Of a stretch of DNA of 36,335 nt, positions 18,799-26,163 are shown piece after piece. Each line of letters begins with the position of its first letter. The first letter of the stretch is position 1. The notes beneath the pieces are model-generated. The model was not told the origin of the DNA. It saw only the letters and a program-made list of their open reading frames with translations, and made no database searches. Made by a program: the position numbers and the translations under genes. The stretch lies in the NCBI GenBank assembly GCA_026692905.1, contig JAPLNL010000123.1:1-36335 (forward strand). The letters run 5' to 3'. Source of the stretch: Planctomycetota bacterium (GTDB taxonomy: Bacteria; Planctomycetota; Planctomycetia; Pirellulales; Pirellulaceae).

Positions 18799-20700
18799 CT
18801 ACTCCAAATAAGTCGTCCAATGCGCCGCACTGGCATATTGTTGGATTAGTTTGTCTCCATTTTCCTTTGGACAGCTTCCGGATTCAACCGCTGCTCGGAT
18901 TCTCTTATTAAAGGCTTCCTGCAGATGGGGCACGTCGAAACGTGCAAAAGTCACCATTTCTTGAATGCGGCTACCTGGCACGATCTTCGAAACGTGAAAA
19001 CGACCGTCCGACTCCATGAAGATCTGCGCCTCATTCGGTAACCCGAAAAGGTTGTGCCCAGAGCCCATCACTTCTTGATAAGCCCCCAGCAGAAAAAGAC
19101 CAATGTAGTAGTCCTCGTTTTCTCGCCATTCGGGCAATTCCAACGTCTCCTTGACATCCTTGAGATCGACGAATTTGTCGATCTTCCCATCCGAATCGCA
19201 AGTTACGTCTACCAATGTTGCAAAGTCCACCTTGGATTCCTGTAACCGATGCAGAGGAATAACAGGAAACAACTGGCCGATGGCCCACGAGTCAGGGGCT
19301 GATCGAAACAAGGAGAAGTTGCAAAGATACTTCGCAGCCAAAACGCGTTTGACGTCCTCGAACTCCTCATTCGGCGACCGGGAAAGCTCTGACTCTCGCA
19401 ACGCCCTGGCGCATACCTCCCAATACAAGACCTCACCCTTGGCACGATCCTCAAGCGAGATCAGGCCTAAATTGAACTGCGTGTGCAACTCGTCCTTGAG
19501 CTCGACCGCGTCGTGATAATACTCAAAATAGTTTTTGCCATTGAGCTCATCGCATAGTCCTTTGAGTTCGGTGATTACCTGCGGATCATCCTCGTCGATC
19601 AAAACCACCGGTTGGTCGTCTGCAAACGTTTCGATTTCCTCCCGAATCGAAACGACTAGTACCGTGTGGTACGCGGTCATCATTCGACCACTTTCCGTGA
19701 CCAAATTCGGATGCGGTACGTTCTCTTCATCGCACACGGTTTTGACCGTATAGACCACATCGTTCGCAAACTCTTGCACCGTGTAATTCATCGACGACTC
19801 AAACCGGGTTTTGGAACCATCGTAATCAACACCCAATCCACCTCCGATATCCAAGAAGTCAACGGGTAATCCTTGCTGATGAATTTTGGAATAAACCCTG
19901 GCTGCCTCCTTCATCGCATTCTTGACCCGCTTGATGTCCGTGATTTGGGAGCCGATGTGAAAATGGAGCAATTTCAAGTACTGTTCTTTTTTGTTCTCTC
20001 GCAACAATCGAACACACTGAATAATCTCCGAAGTCGTCAATCCGAACTTGGCTGAATCGCCACCGGAACTCGCCCATTTGCCCGATCCCCGAGTGTAAAG
20101 CTTGGCTCGCAACCCAATCCACGGGCAAACACCCGTTTCGTTAGCTACCCGCAACAGCATTTTCAGTTCGTTCAGCTTTTCCACAACAATCACGACCCGC
20201 TTTCCAGACTGGAGAGCCAGTGAAGCCAGTCGACAAAATGCCTCGTCTTTGAATCCATTGCAAATCAGCAATGACTCGGACGTTTGCTCTTGAGCAACCG
20301 CGGCATACAGTTCCGCCTTCGAACCGCATTCCAAGCCAACACGACAGCGATCGCTTTCCTTTAGAAACTCTTCGATGACTTCGCGTCTTGGATTCACTTT
20401 CATTGGAAAGACAGGATAGTGCTTGCCGCTGTAGTCAAACTGGTCCATCGCATGTTTGTATGCCCCAGTCAAAATGCGTAATTGATTGGTTAGGATCTGA
20501 GGAAATCGAAGAAGAATAGGGAGCTGAAGCTTCTTGTCCTTAACTAAGTGATCGACCAGGTCCTTTAAGTCAACATTTCGAGCGTCCTGCGCGCTCGGCC
20601 TAGCAATAATGTTGCCTTCATTGTTGACATCGAAGTAGCCCGCAGACCAATTTTCGATTCCGTACGTCGAGTGAATACGTTGAATCGTTTCTTCGTTCAT
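18799..20700 (-). CDS. speA: Biosynthetic arginine decarboxylase SpeA
   Basis: A 633-residue PLP enzyme that makes agmatine from arginine, the first step of a polyamine route. The PLP lysine lies in VFPMKVNP (K101). Other family signatures are LLHFHIGSQI, DFLDIGGGLGVDYDGS, TESGRMMTAYHTVLV, and VTCDSDGKIDKFV, which holds the active-site Cys. The length matches biosynthetic SpeA (about 630-660). No agmatinase or agmatine deiminase gene is nearby, so the rest of the pathway lies elsewhere. It is followed downstream by a 310-base gap and is probably its own transcription unit. Confidence 0.96.
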   Translation of the reverse strand: MNEETIQRIHSTYGIENWSAGYFDVNNEGNIIARPSAQDARNVDLKDLVDHLVKDKKLQLPILLRFPQILTNQLRILTGAYKHAMDQFDYSGKHYPVFPMKVNPRREVIEEFLKESDRCRVGLECGSKAELYAAVAQEQTSESLLICNGFKDEAFCRLASLALQSGKRVVIVVEKLNELKMLLRVANETGVCPWIGLRAKLYTRGSGKWASSGGDSAKFGLTTSEIIQCVRLLRENKKEQYLKLLHFHIGSQITDIKRVKNAMKEAARVYSKIHQQGLPVDFLDIGGGLGVDYDGSKTRFESSMNYTVQEFANDVVYTVKTVCDEENVPHPNLVTESGRMMTAYHTVLVVSIREEIETFADDQPVVLIDEDDPQVITELKGLCDELNGKNYFEYYHDAVELKDELHTQFNLGLISLEDRAKGEVLYWEVCARALRESELSRSPNEEFEDVKRVLAAKYLCNFSLFRSAPDSWAIGQLFPVIPLHRLQESKVDFATLVDVTCDSDGKIDKFVDLKDVKETLELPEWRENEDYYIGLFLLGAYQEVMGSGHNLFGLPNEAQIFMESDGRFHVSKIVPGSRIQEMVTFARFDVPHLQEAFNKRIRAAVESGSCPKENGDKLIQQYASAAHWTTYLE

Positions 20701-20800
20701 TCCAAGCGGCTTTCCAGAGGAAGAGAGTATTGCGCATTACAGCTTTCGAATTCTAGCTGTTTCGCAAGCCGAAACTAGGGCTAAGAGATTGGGCTTTTCT

Positions 20801-20869
20801 GTAGCGAAAGTCGTCAAGACTTTCGGCTGCATTGCGTAAACCACCGAAACTCTTGACGAGTTTCGCTAC
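20801..20869. repeat. Repeat family 2, copy 2 (69 bp double hairpin)
   Basis: Same layout and exact length as 8328-8396: outer arms GTAGCGAAA and TTTCGCTAC, inner hairpins GAAAGTC/GACTTTC and GAAACTC/GAGTTTC. It lies between the FtsQ-like gene and speA. Confidence 0.82.
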
Positions 20870-20889
20870 AAAATGCGAAACAGCGTTGC

Positions 20890-20925
20890 GTGAAACGGCG
20901 CCACCACACTGTGGCGCCGTTTCAC
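20890..20925 (-). terminator. Strong hairpin after the murB / FtsQ-like pair
   Basis: GTGAAACGGCGCCAC (20890-20904) and its perfect complement (20911-20925) form a 15 bp stem with a 6-base loop, 25 bases past the FtsQ-like stop codon. There is no T run after it on the minus strand. A stem this strong is likely to stop transcription or protect the 3' end. Confidence 0.6.
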
Positions 20926-20949
20926 GGCTCTTGTATTCATCGTGAAAGA

Positions 20950-21852
20950 CTATCGAGCAACTTGCCCTGTAGTCAAATCGATCAAGTCTTTGGTCTGCGT
21001 GCTCTCAGAAACGGCAGCCTTGAATCGTTCTAGCTTGACTGCTGCTGGCGGTTCTCCAACTGCTTCTTTACCAGGAAGAGGACAACTTCCCCACTTGAAT
21101 CCACGTTTTGGCTCCGCTGTCTGGATCTCTAACACCCATTTCGCTTTGCCGGTCGCCATCGAACCATAAACATTAACACTCTCAATTTTGCAGGCTTCGC
21201 GCAGCGGAGCCAACAAGCTGCACAAGCGAGCTGCTTCTTCAATTCGTGGATCACCAAACGGCCTCCCCTCTCTTTCGCTCGTAAAAGGCGAATCGCCACT
21301 CGCTCGAATAAAAATAAACTGCCTTACATCGGAGAAGTTGTTGGACGCCAACAACACGGACTCTTTGTCTATCGGAAAGAAACCTGCCTTGGTTTGTCCC
21401 GTGTCGTCGGTTACCGGGATTTGCACCATCGCCACCGGCATACGATACTCAATCGTCACCATTACCCCGCCCGCCATCTTTTCAACGCGATGGGTTTTGT
21501 AGACAGCGTGGTGCGCATCGAAAACACGAACAAGCGTTTCCGGCGTTTTCACGTCCATCAGCGAAAGTCTCGAGAGGGCATTCTTCTGAAAAACTTCGTC
21601 AAGCACCTTGGTTTCCTTCAACCAGGGAGGCTGAGGGGTAATATGGATGTTTTCTTTCTTGAGGCCGTAGTACGCCATGTCAAGATTGTGAGCACCGTAG
21701 TTCAGCCAGCCGAAGTAGCCGATGACGCAAAGCAACGAAGGCCCAACCATACTTAGAATCGCAGCCCGCGGAATCGCTCGAATCCACGAAACCAAATGAT
21801 TCCAAAAAATGGGCTGTTGTGGCGATCGCGAATTCACATCCACAGAAGCCAT
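20950..21852 (-). CDS. FtsQ-like single-pass membrane protein
   Basis: A 300-residue protein with a short cytoplasmic N terminus, one membrane segment (about 31-50) and a large outside part. Residues about 67-145 read like the POTRA and beta regions of FtsQ/DivIB: a substrate-like ITPQPPWL, a helix region, then KMAGGVMVTIEYRMPVAMVQI matching the typical P-x-x-L-x-I-x-V-x-E-R-x-P-V-A pattern, and GFFPIDKESVLL matching the following Leu-Val-Asp-x-x-G segment. GGAG upstream supports the start. It lies 74 bases after murB in the same direction, the order found in many cell-wall (dcw) clusters. The match is at the level of pattern and context only, so the name is provisional. Confidence 0.6.
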   Translation of the reverse strand: MASVDVNSRSPQQPIFWNHLVSWIRAIPRAAILSMVGPSLLCVIGYFGWLNYGAHNLDMAYYGLKKENIHITPQPPWLKETKVLDEVFQKNALSRLSLMDVKTPETLVRVFDAHHAVYKTHRVEKMAGGVMVTIEYRMPVAMVQIPVTDDTGQTKAGFFPIDKESVLLASNNFSDVRQFIFIRASGDSPFTSEREGRPFGDPRIEEAARLCSLLAPLREACKIESVNVYGSMATGKAKWVLEIQTAEPKRGFKWGSCPLPGKEAVGEPPAAVKLERFKAAVSESTQTKDLIDLTTGQVAR

Positions 21853-21926
21853 TCGGTTTTCCGCTCCCTCAATCCGTTTAGTGAAATGCCTTTACTTGCA
21901 ATCGAAGGCAAGCCTACAGATGAAAC

Positions 21927-22805
21927 TTACCAGATTTCTAAATGCAACTGCAATTGCACTCCCGTCCTATCTCTCACCCCTGCGATCACCCGTTCGACCA
22001 ATGTCAGAACTTCGGTACTCGTTGCTCCATCGCTAGCAATCAAATAATTGGGGTAAGTAGAGCTGAGCCGAACAGCACCCTCGATCGCGCCATTAAAACC
22101 AGATTGTTGTAGTAGCTCGGAAGCCTTGTAGCCGTCTGGATCCACAAAGGCAACCGACGCCCGCTCCGGAAAGTTCGGCTGCTTGCTCCGTTTTACAATC
22201 CAAAATGTCTGCTCTCGTTTGGTTAACCCACGAATATCTCCAGGTTCCAACTCAAAGGTTGCATCCAGAATGACCAACTCGTCTAAACTGCTCACACGAT
22301 GCGAAAAAGCTAGTTCGGCCCCCTTCACTTCAACAACGAGACCCTCTTTGGTCAACAATCTAGCCGACTGAATGACATGCCCGATATCCCCTTCGTCGGT
22401 CCCCGCGTTTCCTCGCAGGGCCCCGCCGATGGTTCCTGGGATCCCCACGAGATGCTCAAGCCCACCGAGGCCGGCACCAACGCAAAACGCAATCAAATGC
22501 GAAAGCTTTGCCCCAGCTCCACAAACTACCGTGTTTTCCACTCGGCGAATTTGTCCAAATGCCGGAGAAGTCAAACTGAACGTGGCTCCATCAAACCCTG
22601 ACTCGCGAATGAGCAGATTCGAACCGCCACCAAGTACGCGCATTGGAATGCCAGCGTCGAAACAACTTTTGACCACCGACGCCAATTGCTGACTCTCATT
22701 TGGCTCAACTAAATAGCGAGTTGGCCCGCCGATCTGTAACCAAGTGAATGGTGCAAGCGACTGGTTTTCCCGAAAAATTCCTGCGTATGAACTCAAAGCA
22801 CCCAT
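21927..22805 (-). CDS. murB: UDP-N-acetylenolpyruvoylglucosamine reductase MurB
   Basis: A 292-residue flavoenzyme that makes UDP-N-acetylmuramate, the second committed step of peptidoglycan precursor synthesis. FAD-binding signatures are LGGGSNLLIRESGF (about 58-71) and GLGGLEHLVGIPGTIGGAL (about 112-130), NAGT, and the substrate-binding Arg in FSHRVSS (R170). The catalytic Ser is probably S217 in ERASVAF, but the usual GS-x-F-K-N-P motif is changed to ASVAFVDPDG. A Glu near the C terminus (LHLEIW) fits the third catalytic residue. Two tandem 20 bp repeats lie just upstream of the start. The FtsQ-like gene follows. Confidence 0.92.
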   Translation of the reverse strand: MGALSSYAGIFRENQSLAPFTWLQIGGPTRYLVEPNESQQLASVVKSCFDAGIPMRVLGGGSNLLIRESGFDGATFSLTSPAFGQIRRVENTVVCGAGAKLSHLIAFCVGAGLGGLEHLVGIPGTIGGALRGNAGTDEGDIGHVIQSARLLTKEGLVVEVKGAELAFSHRVSSLDELVILDATFELEPGDIRGLTKREQTFWIVKRSKQPNFPERASVAFVDPDGYKASELLQQSGFNGAIEGAVRLSSTYPNYLIASDGATSTEVLTLVERVIAGVRDRTGVQLQLHLEIW

Positions 22806-22826
22806 TTCACTAGAACCTATTTCCCA

Positions 22827-22866
22827 GTTTATTTCACGAACGATTGGTTTATTTCACGAACGATTG
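22827..22866. repeat. Tandem 20 bp repeat upstream of murB
   Basis: Two exact, adjacent copies of a 20-base unit (22827-22846 and 22847-22866), containing TTATTTCACGAACGATTG. They end 22 bases upstream of the murB start codon, within the expected promoter or leader. They may be paired operator sites or a simple duplication. Confidence 0.85.
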
Positions 22867-23081
22867 GATTGCGACAGCAGCCTGTCTCGAGCGTCCGTGA
22901 AAATTGGATCATGAAACAGTGTCCAACGCCAGATCTGCCTGCCCCCACACTCGCGAGCGGAGGAGTGAAAGACTACCCCCAACTCGCACTGCATTCCATT
23001 TGCGAAATGAGTCTTAACGAAATGACTCTTTGAAACCCAACTCCCGCAATTTTCGGGTCCAGCAAGAAAAAGATCAAGCGA

Positions 23082-23489
23082 CTAACGCCGTAATGGAAGA
23101 ATCTCAGATGCCTTCCGAATGAGCTCTTTGACTCGAAGCTTCGTTTGCATTCCTGTCAACGAATATCGTTTCCAGCCTTGCTCACCCTCGCAAAAAACAA
23201 CCAGCTGCGGAAGTGTGTTTCCCTGCATCACTTGCTGCGCGATTTCGGGCTGAACATCTTTGTCGACTTGAGTAAAGACAACCTCGTTGAAATCACCTGC
23301 ATTCTTCATGCTGCTGATGGTTTCCGATTTCATGGTTCGACAAGCCGCGCACCAATTGGCACCGACTAAAACAACCAAAGGCTTCTTTTCTTCTTGAGCT
23401 TTTCGATAGGCCGCATCGTATGGAATTTGCTCGTCCGAAGCGGGAGCATTCAATACAGCCAAAAGCGTCAATGCTGCAACATGCAACAT
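23082..23489 (-). CDS. Secreted thioredoxin-like protein with WCAAC
   Basis: A 135-residue protein with an N-terminal signal peptide (MLHVAALTLLAVLNAPAS). The thioredoxin fold is shown by PLVVLVGANWCAACRTM, VDKDVQPEIAQQ and the cis-Pro segment NTLPQLVVF. The active site is CAAC instead of CGPC. It probably works as a thiol oxidoreductase in the periplasm. It reads as its own unit; a long leader with a foldable segment lies upstream at 23600-23691. Confidence 0.85.
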   Translation of the reverse strand: MLHVAALTLLAVLNAPASDEQIPYDAAYRKAQEEKKPLVVLVGANWCAACRTMKSETISSMKNAGDFNEVVFTQVDKDVQPEIAQQVMQGNTLPQLVVFCEGEQGWKRYSLTGMQTKLRVKELIRKASEILPLRR

Positions 23490-23599
23490 TTTGGACCCCT
23501 TTCCTTGTTAGGCAAAACTAAAATCATCACCCGAAGCTGCGAGGTCCATCTCGCCGCCCGCGAATATCCATTCGAGAGCGTGCAGGCAAGTGCGTTGTT

Positions 23600-23691
23600 G
23601 CCAGCTGATCCCGTTCGAAAAGTCTGGGATGAGGATCGGAGTCCCATGCCTCAAAGCGTTAAACTTTGCGGCCTGGGCAAGATCAGCCGGC
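23600..23691 (-). ncRNA. Candidate structured leader RNA upstream of the thioredoxin-like gene
   Basis: Read on the minus strand, CCGGCTGATC and GATCAGCTGG (ends of 23601-23690) form a 10 bp stem with one G-U pair; on the plus strand that pair would be an A-C mismatch, so the minus strand is favoured. Inside are a hairpin with CAAAG/CTTTG flanked by GCC/GGC (23648-23672) and one with TGGGA/TCCCA (23625-23646). No known riboswitch consensus was recognised. It lies about 110 bases before the thioredoxin-like start. Confidence 0.35.
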
Positions 23692-23842
23692 GTCCGTTAA
23701 GTCGAAGAGTATAGGGCTCCAGCCCTCCTCCGCAACCGCTTGACCCGCGTGACATTTGCTAGCTTCGCCACATTGCCTGTCTCATCTTGTGACAAACTGC
23801 CTCATCGATTCGATTGACTATCTAAGCGCATAGCTTTGCTAG

Positions 23843-23975
23843 CAAATCCAGTAAATCTTGACGACAACTAGACTTAGGCGTTCACGAAAAACAGCTACTT
23901 AGAGGGGGTTTTCGACCCTCCTTTAGAGGTGGTTCGACTCGTGTGGTTTGCCGCACTTTTGCGGCGTTTTTTTTT
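23843..23975 (+). ncRNA. Candidate small RNA ending at a plus-strand terminator
   Basis: A plus-strand intrinsic terminator at 23950-23975 has no plus-strand gene before it anywhere in the window. Upstream are a GAGGG/CCCTC hairpin (23902-23920) and CCTCCTTT (917-924 of 23xxx), which matches the 3' end of 16S rRNA (anti-Shine-Dalgarno). A TTGACT at 23814-23819 could be a -35 element, but the matching -10 is poor, so the 5' end given here is only a guess. No known RNA family was recognised. Confidence 0.4.
23950..23975 (+). terminator. Strong intrinsic terminator
   Basis: GCCGCA (23950-23955) and TGCGGC (23960-23965) pair around a CTTT tetraloop, followed by G and nine T. This is a textbook terminator on the plus strand. 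Confidence 0.85.
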
Positions 23976-24021
23976 GGAAACTTGTCCGGAAATTAGGTAA
24001 ACCTAACCTCACCGTGGGGTA

Positions 24022-24100
24022 GTCGTGGAGACTTTTGGAGCGAAACTCGTCAAGAGTTTCGGAGCTCGGAAGCAAGCAAAAGTCTTGACGACTCCACGAC
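24022..24100. repeat. Repeat family 2, rearranged copy 3
   Basis: Outer arms GTCGTGGAG (24022-24030) and CTCCACGAC (24092-24100) are exact complements. Inside are GCGAAACTCGTCAAGAGTTTC and AAAAGTCTTGACGACT, the same motif set as the 69 bp copies but in swapped order. It lies about 250 bases upstream of the S1 gene. Confidence 0.65.
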
Positions 24101-24345
24101 CGTGACGAGGATATTCAAAAAGAAGTGGGAAATGACACGGGCCATTGCCCTTCGAAGACCCATGAGTGACCGCTTCGCCGGATTAATTCGAGAAAGATGC
24201 TTATGTTGCTGCGTGATTATGGTAGGGACATACAGTACAATCGATAATCCCTAGATTGTTAGGACGCCATTGGTACACTTAGCCGAATCGCATTGAGACA
24301 TCTCTCGACCGCTTCCCATCTCGTTCAACTCTAATCCTCATTTCC

Positions 24346-25920
24346 ATGACCGATTCGCAAAATCCAACGGATTCCAACCCAGTTTCCGAAGCTCCAGTTG
24401 CTCCAACTCCAGCCGCAGCACCAGCAAGCACTGGGCCTATCAATCTTGAACAAATCCGATTGATGCGTGAAGCCCATCAACAGCGAATCCAACAGGATCA
24501 AAAAAGGCAATCGCGAGAGAAAGACAAACAATCACCTAAACCCAAAGCTCCAAAGGCGGCTCCATCCGAAGGGATCACCGTCACCAATGAATCGGCCCCA
24601 GAAATCATAGACGCTGAGGCGTTGGCACCACGCTACCGATCGAACAATGATTCCAATCCTGTTGCCGGTAAGATTCCAGTTCCAAGCGTACGAGCGAAAA
24701 GCAGTGAAGAAGAGCAGTCGGCTCTCGATGCTGAACTCGCAGGCGCTGACCTCGATGGCCTCATGATCGGCGATCGCATGCTACGCGTTGGCCGATCGCT
24801 TGAAGATGGTTCGCGCCATCAAGGCAAAGTGATCAAAGTCCACAATGCCAACGTCTTTATCAGTCTTGGCGGGCCAGACGAAGGGGTCGTTCCCCTCCTT
24901 CAGTTCGATACGCCTCCCACCGAAGGACAAGCGGTCGATTGCTTGATCCGCGCCTTCAATCAAGAAGAAGGCTTGTACGATCTTGCAATCCCTGGCGAAA
25001 CAGTTGCTGTCAACGACTGGGACGATTTGATCGAGGGCTCAGCGGTCGAAGCGAAAATCGAAAGTGCGAACACGGGTGGTGTCGAATGCTTGGTCGGCAA
25101 TGTTCGAGGTTTCATTCCCATCAGCCAACTTTCGGAATTCCGAGTTGAAACTCCGGCTGATTACATCGGGCAAAGACTCGTTTGCATCATTACCGAAGTC
25201 AATCCTCGACGAGGCAATTTAGTGTTGAGCCATCGTGCTGTCCTGGAACGAGAAAAGGCTGCCAAACGCAAGGAACGACTCGCGGCTCTCGAAGTCGGCG
25301 AAGCCTGTGAGGGGACCGTTCGCAAAGTCATGGACTTTGGTGCATTCGTCGATATCGGTGGCCTGGATGGGATGATCCACATCAGCCAACTCTCGTGGGA
25401 CAAAATCAAGCATCCAAGCGAAGTGGTGAAAGAAGGGGACAAGATTCAGGTTCGCGTCGAAAAGATCGATGTCGAAACCGGTAAGATCGGATTGTCCTAC
25501 CGATCGCTTCAAGATAATCCTTGGACTGACGTGGACGCAAAGTTCCCAATTGGAACACTGGTCCGTGGAACCGTGACTCGCCTCGCGAATTTTGGAGCGT
25601 TCGTTCGTCTTGCGACCGGAATAGAGGGGCTCATCCACATTTCCGAGTTGGCTCACAAGCGGGTCGCCAATGTGGCAAACATCCTCAAAGAAGGCGAAGA
25701 AGTTGAGGTGAAGATCCTCACTGTCGATCGCGAAAGTCAACGAATCGGCCTCTCTCTCCGCGCAACGCAAGCCAAACCGGAATCTGCAAACTCGGCAGCA
25801 AAGAAGCCAGAACCCGAAGACGAACCAAGACGTGAACCAGCTGTTCGCAAGTACCAAGGAACACTCAAGGGTGGAACCGGCGTAAACAATGGCGGCGAAC
25901 TCTTCGGCCTGAAACTGTAA
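24346..25920 (+). CDS. rpsA: Ribosomal protein S1-type RNA-binding protein
   Basis: A 524-residue protein with four S1 domains at about residues 156-216, 230-296, 318-386 and 402-472. The last two are the clearest (GTVRKVMDFGAFVDIGGLDG, MIHISQLSW; GTVTRLANFGAFVRLATGIE, LIHISELAH). The N-terminal 140 residues are Ala/Pro-rich and charged, and the C terminus is a charged tail. Bacterial S1 unfolds and docks mRNA on the 30S subunit. With four rather than six domains it resembles the shorter S1 forms of many non-proteobacteria; a second S1-like factor remains possible. No strong Shine-Dalgarno is visible before the ATG. Confidence 0.88.
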   Translation: MTDSQNPTDSNPVSEAPVAPTPAAAPASTGPINLEQIRLMREAHQQRIQQDQKRQSREKDKQSPKPKAPKAAPSEGITVTNESAPEIIDAEALAPRYRSNNDSNPVAGKIPVPSVRAKSSEEEQSALDAELAGADLDGLMIGDRMLRVGRSLEDGSRHQGKVIKVHNANVFISLGGPDEGVVPLLQFDTPPTEGQAVDCLIRAFNQEEGLYDLAIPGETVAVNDWDDLIEGSAVEAKIESANTGGVECLVGNVRGFIPISQLSEFRVETPADYIGQRLVCIITEVNPRRGNLVLSHRAVLEREKAAKRKERLAALEVGEACEGTVRKVMDFGAFVDIGGLDGMIHISQLSWDKIKHPSEVVKEGDKIQVRVEKIDVETGKIGLSYRSLQDNPWTDVDAKFPIGTLVRGTVTRLANFGAFVRLATGIEGLIHISELAHKRVANVANILKEGEEVEVKILTVDRESQRIGLSLRATQAKPESANSAAKKPEPEDEPRREPAVRKYQGTLKGGTGVNNGGELFGLKL

Positions 25921-25945
25921 GGTGGACCGCAGTCCGAATGATACC

Positions 25946-26003
25946 GTAGGATGGGACCATTGTCCCGTCCATTTCCATGTTCGGGGCAAAGGTCCCAAAC
26001 TAC
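25946..26003. repeat. Repeat family 3, copy 2
   Basis: Runs from GTAGGATGGGACCATTGTCC to GGTCCCAAACTAC, an imperfect palindrome matching 9574-9632 and (inverted) 31170-31228. It lies 25 bases after the S1 stop codon, between the two plus-strand genes. Confidence 0.78.
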
Positions 26004-26152
26004 AACGGTAGTTTTACTCCGCCGCTTGCTTACGCGTTTCATTCACTTCACGGTCGCACCCGGCAGGTGCGACCCACGGTGGGTGCAAACCATAAACCAT
26101 CGCGAACATGGTACGATAGAGAATTCGGTGCCCCGCTTACCGCTCTCTATTC

Positions 26153-26157
26153 AGGAA
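26153..26157 (+). promoter_or_regulatory. Ribosome binding site of the DUF1559 gene
   Basis: AGGAA six bases before the ATG at 26164. It decides the start: the frame is open back to 25951, but that upstream part lies over a repeat and lacks a leader. Confidence 0.7.
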
Positions 26158-26163
26158 CGCTCA

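Larger units (their letters stand above)
23490..24345. other. Long gene-free region with foldable sequence and a terminator
   Basis: No protein gene is supported over about 850 bases. Contents: a foldable segment 23600-23691, a strong plus-strand terminator at 23950-23975 with a hairpin before it, the family 2 repeat copy 3 at 24022-24100, and the leader of the S1 gene. A TACAAT at 24235-24240 could be a -10 element for the S1 gene, but no good -35 was found. Confidence 0.6.

Noticed and set aside
23921-23946. GGTTCGACTC resembles a tRNA or tmRNA T-arm.
   Set aside because: The flanking bases do not form the 5 bp T-stem, no acceptor stem or CCA follows, and the T-rich terminator comes right after.
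25951-26163. The DUF1559 frame is open from 25951.
   Set aside because: The upstream part overlaps a family 3 repeat, has no ribosome binding site, and precedes a proper signal peptide at 26164.
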